Below, piece by piece: positions 27,801 to 38,026 of a stretch of 64,000 nt of DNA (position 1 is its first letter; the number at the start of each line of letters is the position of its first letter). The stretch spans positions 2,108,001 through 2,172,000 of the forward strand of contig JAXDDX010000049.1 of assembly GCA_034670405.1 (NCBI GenBank), given 5' to 3'. A program made the translations under genes and the position numbers. The notes under the pieces were generated by a model, which saw nothing but the letters and a program-made list of their open reading frames with translations, did no database searches and was not told the DNA's origin. The stretch is from Hoplostethus atlanticus. Taxonomy: Eukaryota > Chordata > Actinopteri > Trachichthyiformes > Trachichthyidae.

Positions 27801-30800
27801 CTGTAAATTGGCCTATCATGAGGGCCACTCCAATGAGCACAGGTTTTTTCATACATAGAGAAAAGTTTGGTGGCCGCTAAGCCTTTAACGCCAAAGTGAC
27901 AATTCTGAGAATAGAAATCTCCATCTGCCCCAAAGATCGACATTGTAGCATACTTGAATAACATCTCACCTGTCCTGCAGAGGTGAGGGCCAGAGACGAC
28001 TGGCTACCAGCACACACTTTCCTAATGATGAATCCATGCAGGGCCTCTATCACCTTGGGCCGGTACACACGGTTGGTGTCTCCATGGCCTAGTTTACCTG
28101 CAATGACGCACACATAATACATCACACATCAAAATACCAACATAAGCCAAAACCAGACAATTCTGCTCTGATAGACCAAAAGAGATACTGGTTTGGGTGT
28201 TGTCCTTCACCTACTAAGAAATCTGTATTCCATCCATGTATTTTCATGGAACAGACAGTAAATGCAAAAATGTTTTAGACTTTGTACACACAGTAAAAAG
28301 CCTAAATCGAAGCACCATATCCACCAGTTCATAACACAATGGCCACCTTGCTTGAATCAACTTGGAGTGCCATCTTTAAACATACCGTTGTCCCCTCCTC
28401 CAAAGGACCACACAATGCGTCCATCCTGTGCCACAGCGATGGTGTGGGAACTGCCACAGGCCACCTGGCCTACACCACTGATATCCTTCACCAGTGTAGG
28501 CACATTCCGACTGTGGCTATCACTGTGGCCTGGCCAGAGAGAAACACAGGAGTCCTAAGGTTCTTGCTAAACATGCTAGATGGGAGTTTTGGGAGTTTGA
28601 TATTGGTGAACCAAATAAACACAAGAAACTAATATGGCATGTACCAAGCCTGCCAAAGTCCCCTTCTCCCCAGGTATAGAGCTCTCCATCATTAGTAACA
28701 GCAGCACTGTGTCGGTAGCCAGCAGACACACAAACAACAACCTGTGAGGGATAGAATCATACAGGAAAGATCAGAAAAAGTTACTTAAGGAGGTACAGGA
28801 ACATCTAGAAACAATCACAAAATCATGTCAAATCACTCCATGGCTTTACATAAAAAAAGACTACATATGAACAACGTATGAATGCCAGTCCTATCTAAAA
28901 TCATTTATTCCTCATTTCCCCAACAAGACGGTGTCTCCATGTTTATCCCTGTATGCTTACTTTGCCAAGCAGCGGCCCTTGTATGATTTTGGGGTATTTC
29001 TGAGTAGCGCTGTTCCCATGGCCCAGCTTTCCATATTCGCCATCCCCCCAGCTGAACACCTGAAAGAAACATGAAAAAAAATCTCATTCTAATATATTAG
29101 AAAAACCTACCTCAGACAAAAACTTCTAAAACTTGTTGCAGACAATTTAAAAGTTTTGTGTTCTGTATCAATCTCTTCTATACATGACAGTGGAAACAGG
29201 TATTGGCCCCAAAATCAATATCATCCAAATTTAATAGCTAGTGGATACTGTCAAGAGTTGTAATTCATACTTGCGACAACTACAGGATGGACATAATCAA
29301 CAGTATGCTATCAAATGGTAGTCGTTCCTACCTCTCCCTCTGCAGTGACAGCTAAAGTGTGTCCATCAGAGCCCTTGGAGGAGGACACCTTCCTCATGTT
29401 CCTGTGTGGCTCCAGCACAAGTTTCTTGGGCATGGATTGATTGTTGGAGTCCCCCAGGCCCAGACGGCCATAACTGCCCTTTCCACATGCTTTCACAGAT
29501 CCATCTGCAGACACCGAGAATGTACAGTACTGTCCTGCCTCGATCTAAAAGGAGGAAGAAAGTGGACACAAGGAATATTGAGGGATGTGAAGTAAAGACA
29601 TTCAATTAATATTATTCTAATAATAAAAAAAATAGGTTTCAAGTTTCAAGTTATCATTGGTTAAAAGCTACAACAGAAAGCAAATTCAATTGATCAGTAC
29701 TTAGCTTTCACAATGGCTACAATCCTGTAATTATGCCCACTATAGCTTATATTCTGGAGAGATGCTGTCTTCAGGATTGTGACTTGTACAATATTAGAAC
29801 CACTGACTGTCAATGCAGTCAGATGCAGATGCACTTGGCATTGGTGCTGATCAGTGGAACTGACTGCATCTGTAGCTTTTAAATTCCTGGGTTTTTGCAG
29901 TGGGAGTTAAGGAGCAACAACATCAATTTGTCACATTTATTTATTGGACAAGCATCTGACCACCTGCCTGGGACATTTCTCTCAATTATGGGATAAATCT
30001 GAGCTGAATGCATTGTTACATCCCTAATAAAGAATTACATTTACTGTTGCATATTAGGTGCCCTGAAGTTTTTCATAGGATTCCCTAGAATGATTTGTGC
30101 AAAAGATTGCACCCATATTCCCATCACCGTGGCCTAAGTGACACACTTGGTGAATAGAAAATCTTTTCACAACCTGAATGTGACAACACAGTGCTGTATA
30201 AATGGAAAGTATGCGCACTGTGCATTAATGATGGGGCAGTGATAAGCCTATTTACTTGCGCATTTACACAATCTGCAATTTTCCTCCAGCAATCCTCTCT
30301 AGCCTTGGCAGCAGCAACTGTTACTTTTCACTGCTGTTTTGTAATGCTCATATTTATTCATTATAATAGTTTGTCTTCTTGCAAAAATCACATAAATATC
30401 CATTTATTTGCCATACTTTCCATTTCTAGTAGTCTACTTAACATGTTGAAATTGTCAACAGCAAATGTTGACATAACCCACAATACGTTATAGTCGGTTT
30501 TAATCCTTTTATGGTTTCATTATTTTATTTGTTATGCTATTTATTTGTTATTGATTATTTTTAGATTCTAGTTGTGCTTATATTCCTCATCTTTGCATGT
30601 AATTGGCCATTTGTTAGAAACACCGCCCCTTTTATGTGAACACACTCATAGCTGGATTACAAAATCCTTGGTTGACAGAGTGAGTTGATAACCATCTTCA
30701 TGAGACCATTTAGCTGGGATTGCCAATGTTAGGTTTTGTGAAGCCAGCGATCACAAAGATACCCTATGCTGAACTTGCTTCGTGAGACAGGCCCCAGTCT

Positions 30801-33800
30801 AGTAAAATCCAGGTGTAAAAGTTTGCAAATAACCCAAGCAATACCATTTGGGCATCATTGAAGCCCTGTGCCAGCTTTGGCTGTAGGATTTTCTCCAGAG
30901 TTCCCTCTGCCAGCTGATGGCTGCTGTTGCTGCCCCACACATACACACTGACTGTGTCACTCTCTACTCCAGGCGTAGATGCACCAGTACCGCAGGAGCA
31001 CAGGCAGTAGGATGCCAGGTTACAGATCTATCACAGGGGAGAGAGGAATGTCCTTTGACTCAGTTAAATAGTGGGAGAGTAAAAGAGTTCCTAACAAAAA
31101 ATATTGAATGAGACAGTATATATCATGTGACTGAACTAGGTTTTGAGTAGGGTCATTCAAATCTGGACGACATGATATAGTACAGACAATAGTGTCTTAA
31201 ATTACTCGTTCTTACCTCCTCAAACAGACAGAGAGCTACCTGGGAGTGTCTACAAAATCCATCTGTATCCTTCTTCAGCACCTGAGTATTGACCGAGTCC
31301 CCACGGAAACCCTAGAAAAAAAATTTAAATTAAGGAATGAAGGGACTAAGTTTAGTTCAATTTCTGAATCAGGAGAACAGCTAATGATACATATTTCAAC
31401 AGAACCAAATGCAAGCCTCTTTGCATTAGACAGTCAGGTCCAGATTGGCTTAATAATAGCCTTTTCAGGTCTGTAATTTAGAAATTCAAAGGTCAACTTT
31501 AAAAATCCCTATTAGAGCACTACTTTATATTAAAAAAAGACCTTCATCAAGGTTCCCGTTGATTAAGAGATGGATAAATCAAGTGGACACAAAGGAAACT
31601 GAGGTCCATATTTACGAGGTGCACTAATTAGTAACATGCGCAAAAACCTAACAATTTAGCAATTTTCAAACGGTTTGGACCGTTTAACATCTGTTTCAAT
31701 AGTTTCTGCCCAATTTAAGTTTAATTGTGATTTCTTGGCCCCATAGAAATGAATGGGGTAATGTTCAGGGAACAGCGGAGCAGGTGGTGCAGTTTTTTAC
31801 ACACAGATATACACGCAGCTCTCTACCTCTCCCTCTGTTATTACTAGTACTAGTACTACTGCTACTAATGCCACTATTACAAATACTGGTATTGTTACTA
31901 CCACTACTTCATCACTTAGTAACACCATAGAAAACATTAGTAATAACCTAGCAACCACCCAGTAACACCCTGGCAACCACCTAGTACCCTACCAATCACA
32001 AAATACTTCCTTGACCCTTCCTCTTAGCACTTGCCTATTTGTTTAAAAACAAATGTGGTCCGACGACCACAATGCATTGTTGAGATTTGGGAGGTTTGTG
32101 CGTCTCCCTGTCTGCGGGCTACGCTTACACATAAAACTCTTCTCTGCATAGCTACGCAGTTTATGTGCATCTACGCAGAAGTATAACTCGGCCTTAAGAA
32201 ATGAATTGCTTAATTGCTTCAACCTCTTTGTAATGAATTTACCTTTTTACCCCCAAACTAATTTTCCTCAGAAAATGTAACCTTTTCTAGTTTCTCATTA
32301 TGCTCCTTATTAATCTCTCTGCCTGTTGTGCTTGTGAACAAATAACACAGCAGCCATGGTTTTCTCAGGGTGAGAAGTTAGAACGTGCTTCTTCACGGTG
32401 TTAAATGCTGTGCACAATTATGCACGTTTTGGTTTAACAAACCACTCACAGAAGACACATTAATTGGGTCAAACATGGGTCAAGTCTCTGCTAGGTGTCT
32501 ACCCCATTTCCATTTACAATATGTTTGTACGCATAGGTTGGTAGATCAGAATTGGCTCTTGGCACAACTGCATTAGCGCCACCACAAGTGCTTAAATATG
32601 GCAGGAACTGGGATTTATCTCCCAGCAGCTGACCAGAGTAAAATGAGTACCAAGATTTTATTTACAATGAGGAGCAATGTTCCTGCCCCCTGAGTGGTCT
32701 AAACATGAGAAGAATATTAAAGCAAGCTGTTGTCACTGGGACAGACACACTGTCAGGCTGATTAGCTTGCTAAGGGAGGAGAGGGCAGGAAGACCAGCTC
32801 AATGTTAATCCTTGACTACACAATACTGCATCATCCTCAGGCTTCAACTCAGACTCTTGAAATCAATACTCAGTCAATGACAGGGATGGATGTGAAAGTG
32901 AACAGCCATCTTCCTTCTTTGCACACATCATCTATAAAATATAACTATAATATAACTGAATATAATATAAAATAATTGAACGTAAGTACCAGTATTGTTG
33001 ATAGTAACAACAGTTATGCCTGAACAGAGTTAAGGGCATGGACAGTAAATGGATGATTACTCCTAAACAATCCTGAACAACAGGGGCTCAAATGTGAATA
33101 ACATGTAACATACTGAATATTGCCTCATTTGAAGAAGGGTTTGATGGATGAGGTCAAAGCCCACACCAGCCTCTGACTGTTGGGGCCTCAATGAGGGTGA
33201 AGAGGTGGAGGAGGATGTGGAAGCAGCCAGGGCCACCTCCACCCACTCCAGAAGAAACTTCAGGGAGCCTCTCTGCATGGCCAGTCGAAGCAACAGCTCC
33301 AGTGCCAACCTTCGACCAGGCGGGTCTGCCCCACCAGTCCCACTACTAACTGATGTCTTCTTCAGGAAGTCGGCCACCTGTGCCAGGCAGTCCAGCCCAA
33401 CTGATGGAATCTTATTCTCATTGGCCAGAGAGAGTGGTGGCAGCGAGGCCAGCACAGACGATGCTGTGGCAAGCACATCATTGCAAAGCGCCGACCCGGG
33501 ATGCACAGAGGCTGCATATCGCCAATTCTGCTGCAATAAGGAGAACAGCAGACTTAGACCTGTCCTCACACCCATCTCTATCAGAACGTCTGTGCCTGAC
33601 TTGGCCCTGGACGTGCCCCCAGGCAGCCAGGGCTCAGAGGCCGGTTCAAGTGCTCCACACTCAGTCCCACTGGTTGTGGACTGGGGAGGCAGCTGTACCC
33701 GGAATTTGTCATGGTACTTGCTGTGGAGTGCGTAGTAGATCCTCTGGAGTACCACCAGCCTGTGGTGGAGGCCCAGGGTGTAGGAGGTCTGTGCCAGCAT

Positions 33801-34076
33801 ACGGTGGGCCAAGCATCGCTGGCTGTGCAGCAGGGCTGACAGATACTCATCCTTCTCCTCCGAGGCACAGGACTCATACTGGAAGTCTGGTAGGCGTGGG
33901 CCAATTAGTTCTTGAACGGATTGGGCCAGACCCACAACTTCCTTGTTGTGAAGGAGCTTGTTGTAGAGAGCAGCGGCACCATGCCTTGTGGTTGTCTGTA
34001 CACTGTCTTCTGCTGCCCAGGAGCTATTCAGGTGCTCCTGCCACTTCAGCATCACATGGGTCTGGACAGGCACCAT
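1..34076 (-). CDS. herc1: HERC1 giant E3 ubiquitin ligase, partial (C-terminal RLD2 remainder and HECT outside window)
   Basis: Large HERC protein of the HECT ubiquitin-ligase family, a cytosolic and Golgi-associated protein of about 4,860 residues in mammals. The order N-terminal block, RCC1-like domain, SPRY, UBA, WD40, second RCC1-like domain is specific to HERC1 and matches my memory of the human protein exon by exon. I placed about 65 coding exons using GT/AG sites and phase continuity. The start is the ATG at 34,076 ([20 protein letters not shown]), two bases inside the exon. The eight residues that an open frame adds upstream are intronic: a pyrimidine tract ends in CAG at 34,079-34,081. 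Coding continues beyond base 1, so the HECT domain is not visible. Two exons hold apparent +1 frame breaks (near 25.35 and 9.95 kb); all other exons are open and in phase. Confidence 0.95.
946..1770 (-). CDS. herc1: herc1 segment between WD40 and RLD2
   Basis: Two exons: 1,597-1,770 and 946-1,230. The first gives [18 protein letters not shown] and [27 protein letters not shown], equal in position to the conserved AANHVLATCR..LQEQYAYE of the mammalian protein. The second gives [39 protein letters not shown] and [10 protein letters not shown]. The methionine-initiated open frame reaching 1,311 is an intron read-through; the exon ends at 1,230, at a CTGCAG acceptor. Confidence 0.92.
2015..5010 (-). 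CDS. herc1: herc1 WD40 repeat domain
   Basis: Eight exons: 4,883-5,010; 4,283-4,410; 3,901-4,128; 3,508-3,635; 3,045-3,244; 2,684-2,798; 2,326-2,457; 2,015-2,113. WD40 blades read [59 protein letters not shown], and [19 protein letters not shown] followed by [10 protein letters not shown]. The domain ends [12 protein letters not shown]40 propellers are protein-interaction platforms; in HERC1 this domain is reported to interact with clathrin together with Hsp70. The donor of exon 3,508-3,635 was chosen as GTTAGT because it gives [14 protein letters not shown], which aligns with the mammalian protein, whereas a nearer GT does not. Confidence 0.93.
5191..5760. repeat. probable interspersed repeat in a herc1 intron
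   Basis: The stretch beginning AAGGTGCAATAAGTATGATT and including GAGTTTCATAGGGTTGTTGG has the wording of a dispersed fish repeat that I recall only loosely. It lies between the exons ending at 5,010 and starting at 5,832, and contains no coding signal. Confidence 0.3.
5832..7208 (-). CDS. herc1: herc1 helical segment before the WD40 domain
   Basis: Four exons: 7,046-7,208; 6,683-6,917; 6,216-6,450; 5,832-6,042. Conserved landmarks are [24 protein letters not shown] with [14 protein letters not shown], then [33 protein letters not shown], and [24 protein letters not shown]. The last exon ends [16 protein letters not shown], the lead-in to the first WD40 blade. For exon 6,683-6,917 two AG acceptors four bases apart are possible (exon end 6,917 or 6,913). 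Confidence 0.9.
7619..9748 (-). CDS. herc1: herc1 acidic segment and Cys/His cluster
   Basis: Five exons: 9,621-9,748; 9,201-9,409; 8,261-8,520; 7,987-8,039; 7,619-7,816. The second is acidic ([17 protein letters not shown]). The third holds a probable zinc-binding cluster that starts CELCN, continues [10 protein letters not shown], and ends with ECGS and [11 protein letters not shown], with at least six Cys and two His in conserved positions. The small fourth exon ([17 protein letters not shown]) and the fifth ([27 protein letters not shown]) match the mammalian protein in order. I do not assign a named zinc-finger class. Unannotated spacer of about 680 bases lies between 8,521 and 9,200. 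Confidence 0.9.
9844..11129 (-). CDS. herc1: herc1 UBA domain, split over two exons, with a frame break
   Basis: Exons 11,046-11,129 and 9,844-10,031. The first ends [19 protein letters not shown], helices 1 and 2 of a ubiquitin-associated (UBA) fold with the MGF loop. The second supplies helix 3 ([15 protein letters not shown]). They are separated by an AT-rich intron of about 1 kb. After EHPLAEEQQ the frame runs to a stop, while the +1 frame ([21 protein letters not shown]) stays open and is in phase with the next exon (9,621-9,748). One extra base in the sequence as given, somewhere in about 9,905-9,975, would explain this. Confidence 0.9.
10032..11045. other. intron: AT-rich, no gene
   Basis: Separates the two exons that make the UBA domain. 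Contains AT-rich stretches (about 10,600-10,800) and no open frame or RNA gene that I can support. Confidence 0.7.
11918..14986 (-). CDS. herc1: herc1 linker between SPRY and UBA
   Basis: Four exons: 14,702-14,986; 13,527-14,350; 13,113-13,326; 11,918-12,087. The first carries a compact conserved module ([42 protein letters not shown]). The 824-base second exon begins [11 protein letters not shown] and holds [23 protein letters not shown], an acidic low-complexity stretch, then [20 protein letters not shown] and the [14 protein letters not shown] motif. The last two exons are serine rich and weakly conserved; I accept them because the splice sites fit and the frame stays open and in phase into the UBA exon. 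This linker is probably disordered, with conserved helical islands. Confidence 0.83.
12140..12290. repeat. AT-rich low-complexity stretch
   Basis: Repeated TATAATATTATAATAT-like words in a herc1 intron. No genes. Confidence 0.9.
12800..12860. repeat. (CT)n then (CA)n simple repeat
   Basis: CTCTCTCTCTCTCTC followed by CACACACTCACAC in the intron between the exons at 11,918-12,087 and 13,113-13,326. Confidence 0.9.
15441..16857 (-). CDS. herc1: herc1 SPRY domain
   Basis: Four exons: 16,690-16,857; 16,254-16,493; 15,792-15,875; 15,441-15,666. They encode one SPRY/B30.2-type beta sandwich, a protein-interaction fold. Visible strands include [66 protein letters not shown], then [16 protein letters not shown] and [17 protein letters not shown]. 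Order and spacing agree with mammalian HERC1, whose SPRY domain lies near residue 2,000-2,200. All exons are open, with consistent phases. Confidence 0.95.
17217..19401 (-). CDS. herc1: herc1 mid-protein helical segment
   Basis: Seven exons: 19,204-19,401; 18,897-19,017; 18,496-18,736; 18,214-18,389; 17,868-18,020; 17,637-17,734; 17,217-17,312. Recognisable conserved pieces are [72 protein letters not shown] and [20 protein letters not shown]. For the exon ending at 18,736, phase with its upstream neighbour favours the acceptor at CCCAG/GCTCC over the next AG downstream. No enzymatic motif is present; this is scaffold between the first propeller and the SPRY domain. A transposon fossil sits in the intron just upstream (19,402-20,374). 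Confidence 0.88.
19523..20296 (+). mobile_element. degraded Tc1/mariner-like element in a herc1 intron
   Basis: Begins about 19,523 with GTTGCGAGAAAGTTTGTGAAC and ends about 20,296 with an approximate inverted partner (GTTCGCAAACTTTTTGAAC). Inside, from the ATG at 19,872, a broken frame reads [20 protein letters not shown], then after stops [14 protein letters not shown]. These match the N-terminal DNA-binding region of Tc1-like transposases found in many fish genomes. The catalytic part is absent, so this is an internally deleted fossil in the same orientation as the plus strand, opposite to herc1. Confidence 0.8.
20375..26866 (-). CDS. herc1: herc1 helical region after RLD1
   Basis: Sixteen exons: 26,732-26,866; 26,304-26,469; 25,724-25,849; 25,241-25,466; 24,552-24,704; 24,249-24,381; 23,722-23,922; 23,332-23,556; 23,064-23,237; 22,718-22,832; 22,346-22,463; 21,764-21,965; 21,301-21,601; 21,138-21,207; 21,012-21,057; 20,375-20,631. 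They encode the alpha-helical, armadillo-like stretch of HERC1. Landmarks shared with human are [62 protein letters not shown] and [20 protein letters not shown] glutamine run ([13 protein letters not shown]) is encoded by a CTG/CAG tract near 23,510-23,525. Exon 25,241-25,466 starts in one frame and ends in another (see findings). Exons 21,764-21,965 and 21,301-21,601 are poorly conserved and proline/glutamine rich, so their acceptor positions are less certain. Confidence 0.88.
27170..31311 (-). CDS. herc1: herc1 first RCC1-like domain (RLD1)
   Basis: Nine exons: 31,216-31,311; 30,845-31,027; 29,332-29,544; 28,961-29,059; 28,645-28,741; 28,386-28,529; 27,970-28,097; 27,544-27,688; 27,170-27,341. 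They encode a seven-bladed RCC1-type propeller. Blade signatures are plain: [92 protein letters not shown] and [15 protein letters not shown], each followed by a SxGxxHxLAL-type strand. In HERC1 this domain is reported to bind ARF and Rab GTPases and to promote nucleotide release. Blade boundaries follow exon boundaries closely. All frames are open and in phase, which indicates strong selection. Confidence 0.95.
29545..30844. other. intron: no gene seen
   Basis: Lies between RLD1 exons 30,845-31,027 and 29,332-29,544. The 100-codon plus frame at 30,191-30,493 has no family resemblance and is low-complexity in part; the region has the texture of old interspersed repeat. Confidence 0.6.
31312..33113. 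other. intron: degenerate repeats, no gene
   Basis: Between the first and second coding exons of herc1. Contains the minisatellite-like stretch near 31,905-31,990 and otherwise unremarkable sequence. Confidence 0.6.
31905..31990. repeat. short degenerate tandem repeat (AGTAACACC/GCAACCACC units)
   Basis: Successive variants of TAGCAACCACCCAGTAACACC appear three to four times in the first coding intron side of herc1. This looks like a degenerate minisatellite. Confidence 0.6.
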
Positions 34077-34078
34077 GT
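33114..34078 (-). CDS. herc1: herc1 first coding exon (N-terminal domain)
   Basis: Single long exon of 965 bases with the start codon at 34,076 and a donor GTATGT just below 33,114. It encodes the conserved HERC1 N-terminus: [11 protein letters not shown] near residue 9, LPDFQYES, the [14 protein letters not shown] segment, [33 protein letters not shown] and [16 protein letters not shown]. The segment is helical and has no catalytic motif. A serine-rich stretch near the end ([12 protein letters not shown]) is more expanded than in the mammalian protein. The next exon (31,216) continues the frame as in human HERC1, so no exon seems to be missing. The long plus-strand open frames across this exon are antisense shadows caused by its high GC content. 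Confidence 0.93.
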
Positions 34079-35147
34079 CTGAACAAACAGAGAGGGAAAA
34101 CATGATTAGAAGAGCTCATGGATCCTACATATTGGCAAATTTGTAGAATTCACATATTAACACTCCCTCTCAAACTAGGCTGCTTGCTACGCTGATGAAA
34201 TGGCACTTTGTCTCAGTCACGGATTTAGTTTCTCAGAACAATGTTTCAGTGGCCCATGTTTTGTAATGTTGTAATGAAGTACATTCAGTGTTTACTAAGG
34301 GTGTCCTATATGAATACATTAACTCCGCTTGTGGTGTTGCCACATATTTCCGACAAGCAGATGGGCTAGTACATATTGTTTCTGCCATAGGCCCAGTGGG
34401 TAGCATTCAAATAGGTCAATTGGCCCTATGGTTACAGCAAATCAACAAGTTAACACAGAGGAGGGTTCAAGCTGCCACTACGCAATACCGTCGCATGACT
34501 ATGAAATGAACACTGATAGATATCACTTTCAGAGTGTGATCAAAGCAAAGGGCAGCCTTGTCTTCATCATCATTTAAAGGCTATTTCAGTTTCATAGTAT
34601 GGCCAGTCAAAAAGAGAAGCCTGCAATGACAGGGAAGGCACCAGTAGTGATAGCAATAATCTGAGCCCCCTCCTAGTTTGATTTTATACATTTCTATTTT
34701 CTGTCTCAGTGAGAAGGCAGTCGTCATAGTCACATTTCAGCTGGGCACATGACCCTGTGACATATGATTCCAATTCCATGCAAAATATATACTGGGCCTC
34801 AACCTCTTGCTAGTGTGTCTGCTCTGCCTTCTCCAACTGCTTTCCTAACAATCAGTGAGAAAGCATATGGGGTTAACATTCAACACATAGACTAGACATC
34901 CATACAAACAGGTTAGTGGCCTACAAGTTATTTTTTGCCAGTATCATTTTCATGACATTCCTATGATACTATTTAAAGCACGTTGATAAAGTGAGCTTAC
35001 CCTACCGATGGCAATCTGTAAAATACTGTATATTTGACAACCACTAGCCTAGTACTAGAACAATTGGTCTTAATGCAAGGCTCAATGAAAAGCACAATGT
35101 TGAGTCTCTCATCACCAGTATTTATACCAAATGCATTCTGTCTAAGA

Positions 35148-35333
35148 CAGTGGTCTTCAACTATGTCCCATCATGTCCCAAAAGTATGCAGGTTGTAATT
35201 CGAATCAAACACTACACCAGATGATTTAACTGATTAGCACAATTTCAGAGATGAGGAACTAATAAATCAGTGTAGTGCTTGATTGGAATTAAAACCTGCA
35301 TGGGTCACAATGGCATATGGTTGAAGACCACTG
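35148..35333. mobile_element. short inverted-repeat element (MITE-like), 186 bp
   Basis: The ends CAGTGGTCTTCAA (35,148-35,160) and TTGAAGACCACTG (35,321-35,333) are perfect inverted repeats of 13 bases. There is further partial symmetry inside. The CAGTGG-type end resembles non-autonomous hAT elements, but I see no clear 8-bp target duplication. Confidence 0.6.
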
Positions 35334-35959
35334 CTGTGAGTAAAACATGTACAGAACATGGCTGAACATAAATGAGGATAAATGCTACTTATAGGCTGCC
35401 AAATATGTGAGCATACCACTTTGACCACAGTGTACAGTCAGAGCGCCTCATCTCTCTTGCCTTGCCTGAAGCCTTGAGGGCTATATGGTTTCGAGTCTGG
35501 ACAAAAATAACAGCATTGATATAGTAATGGGCTCAACAGACAGAGTCACTTTCTGGTGTAACAAGCAACCCCCAGCAGTGTTCGGTGCAACACTCGTCAA
35601 TCATAATATTACCGACAATCTGGAATGGCGGGACATCAGAGTTCAGGGCACTCATTTTTTTACCAACAGCCTGGCTAGCTTAACACTTTATCTAGCGTCA
35701 AGTGTGCAATTCAGGGATGTCACTCTGTCTTGATTATTTACAATATAGCTTCATGCCCATCACGCCTTAATGCCTAACCATGAGCCTTTCAACAAGGCAT
35801 TAATGATAAAACTCAATAGGAAAAACTTCATAAACCCAAGATTAATGAAAAACAATAAACACTCATCCATCACTTAATAATACCAGTCATTGAATTTGAA
35901 TGCATGGAGCACTATATATGATCAGAGGTTTAACCGTTTCGTAAAGTTTTTATAATGGT

Positions 35960-36195
35960 TGTGTAGCAGAAGGGAGGGGGTGTGGGTGAGCCCTTGGCTT
36001 GATGTGGGAGAGAGTCAAGCTGGTAAGCTGGTTCTCCCCACAGCAGCCTGGGACTGATGTAACAATGTGTGTTTCTTTTTGCAAGCAGAGTGGCCTGAGT
36101 TGATTTATGATTTTGAGTTTAAATAAAAAGGTGAAAGCGTATTTCCTCGCACCCTGTCTCTGTCTGTCAAGACCCAAAGTAGTACGTTTGTTACA
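35960..36195 (+). mobile_element. possible solo LTR
   Basis: A 236-base stretch from TGTGTAGCAG to TTTGTTACA, with TG..CA ends and an AATAAA signal at about 36,122. It is flanked by ATGGT on the left and GTGGT on the right, a four-of-five match that could be a target duplication. No internal retroelement domain or second LTR is seen. A 23-base inverted repeat links it to sequence just outside (see findings). Confidence 0.35.
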
Positions 36196-37665
36196 GTGGT
36201 GGCCATTGCCGGGGAAATAGGGTGTTGCTGTTTTATTTAAACTCAAAATCATACTTTAACTTCGTTAAGGCCGTTATGAACGTCTGATCGCTGTCGCCAA
36301 TGACCGGTGACCGATTAGCGACGTTTAACGGCCGTGTACCAGTGAAATTCGCTGATGATGAATGATGATGATGAGTTTGCTGGTCTGTAAATAAAACAAA
36401 TTGATATTAAGTTCGACGAAGCGTCCTCTATTTCAATTTCCCTGTTACACGCTACACACTTGGGCTCTTTCGGGTCTCAAGTGAACATGATGTCAACGTC
36501 ATAACATCAGTCAAGCAAGCTAGGATCTAGGATTACTGACTGACTGTGCCGTTTAAAGTATGGAAATGAAAACAAAGAGTAGTCTATTTTTGGGTGGTGT
36601 AGCTAATTGATAACATTTAGTTGATACCACAATCCATTTTTCACCTCCACGGTACATATCGTCACGTTTTTGGATCGTGAAATATCATCCCACAATATAT
36701 ATCGTTGCACACCTAGAAATAATAAATATCAGTGGTGTTAACTAGGAGATGGCTATGAAGAAAACTGGTCACATTTCATTTCATCCATAAAGTACAGTAG
36801 AAGGTTGACACCAAAGGACAATTGTGAACCATAATCTGGTCATGAGATATAGCATGTGTGACAGCAGTTACTCTCAAGCTTGAGGTAACTGTCAGAGAAA
36901 GAGACCAGGAGCCAAAACATCACATGTCACACATGTCACAGTAACGTTACCTCCTATTGATATACATAAGGTCTTTATTCACACATGAAAATTGAGCTTA
37001 CCCACTGAACCTCGCTAGCACTATTAATAGCCTAATAGTTATTAATGTGCTTATCAAACGTTAGCATGAACTTGATAGCTTGATATTATGTTAACCAGAC
37101 ACAACGACAAACAGGAATTTAACGCTAGATTAGTCCACCTACTTTATCACGTTTACCAATGAAACGAGGCAGTAACTGCTGGGGGTGAAGCAAATGCGAT
37201 ATCAAGTTAGGCAGTCAAGCTAATGACATTCACTATCATTAGCTTGCTAGCTGGCTAACGTTAGTTAGTTTGGAGCTATTTTTCAGCATTTAGTGGTAAC
37301 GTTAACATGACAGCTTAATTACAATCCGCCTGGCTAGCTCATTGTCACCTTGGCATCTTTACACCGGCATTGACATTTGACAATAAGTTATAAGTTACCT
37401 CACTGCCCTGTGTCATTTACAAACACCGGTATGTCTCTGACATTCTGTATCTCTGAGCTGACAGAGCTGAGCTAATGTTAGCTGCAGTGCAGTTGCTAGT
37501 CTGTTTGCTAATGCTAACCGCTGCAACCTGGCAACTGTCAAGACCGACCCAGCCCCTCCGTTTAGCTTAGTTGAAAGCTCGCAGCAGAAATTTCGCGTGA
37601 ATCATTAACGTTACACCAATGAGGTTATTTCCAGAAGAAAACAGAACGAAGACATCTACCGTTAC

Positions 37666-37800
37666 CTTGTTAAATGACTGTCATTCTAGCAAGAAGTACA
37701 CCACGCCGATTATTGCTTGGCGTTACCCGTCCCGTCCCAGTGAGGTCTCCCAAGGACGCGAATATCATAACAATCTGTAGTGGCTGGAGTATGGCGAGGG
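37666..37800 (-). promoter_or_regulatory. possible herc1 non-coding first exon and promoter
   Basis: The first coding exon begins only two bases before the ATG, so the 5' untranslated sequence must lie in an upstream exon. The best candidate donor in a relatively GC-rich stretch is AACAAG/GTAACG, with the GT at 37,664-37,665. I infer an untranslated exon starting at 37,666 and running up to near 37,800; its far end is not defined and I see no clear TATA box. This is a placement by inference only. Confidence 0.3.
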
Positions 37801-37933
37801 ATCCCCACCTACATTCTAGAGAACCACTAACAGTAACGCCTACCTAGATATGTCAGATATGACCAAACCTCTAACTAACCTCTAAGTTTTTCTTTCATCT
37901 TCAGTGGCTTGAAACTTTGATGTATTTGAGTTG

Positions 37934-37974
37934 AACAGTATGTGTGTGTTTGTGTGTGAGAGAGAGAGAGAGAG

Positions 37975-38026
<52 letters not shown>

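Larger units (their letters stand above)
34079..37665. other. 5' intron of herc1 with several repeat insertions
   Basis: About 3.6 kb between the presumed non-coding first exon and the first coding exon. It holds the MITE-like element at 35,148-35,333 and the possible solo LTR at 35,960-36,195. The small open frames at 34,288-34,509 and 35,485-35,733 resemble no family that I know. Confidence 0.55.

Noticed and set aside
30191-30493. 100-codon plus frame in a herc1 intron
   Set aside because: Composition is low-complexity and no family is recognisable; it is probably chance.
34077-34103. Upstream in-frame methionine (MFSLSVCSD) as the herc1 start
   Set aside because: Those codons are a pyrimidine tract ending in CAG, a splice acceptor. 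The mammalian protein aligns from the next methionine.
33148-34105. Long plus-strand open frames of 195 and 250 codons
   Set aside because: They lie antisense to the first coding exon of herc1, whose minus-strand frame matches the known protein. GC-rich coding sequence produces such shadows.
35485-35733. 82-codon plus frame as an exon or gene
   Set aside because: No family resemblance and no splice partner; it lies in the herc1 5' intron among repeats.
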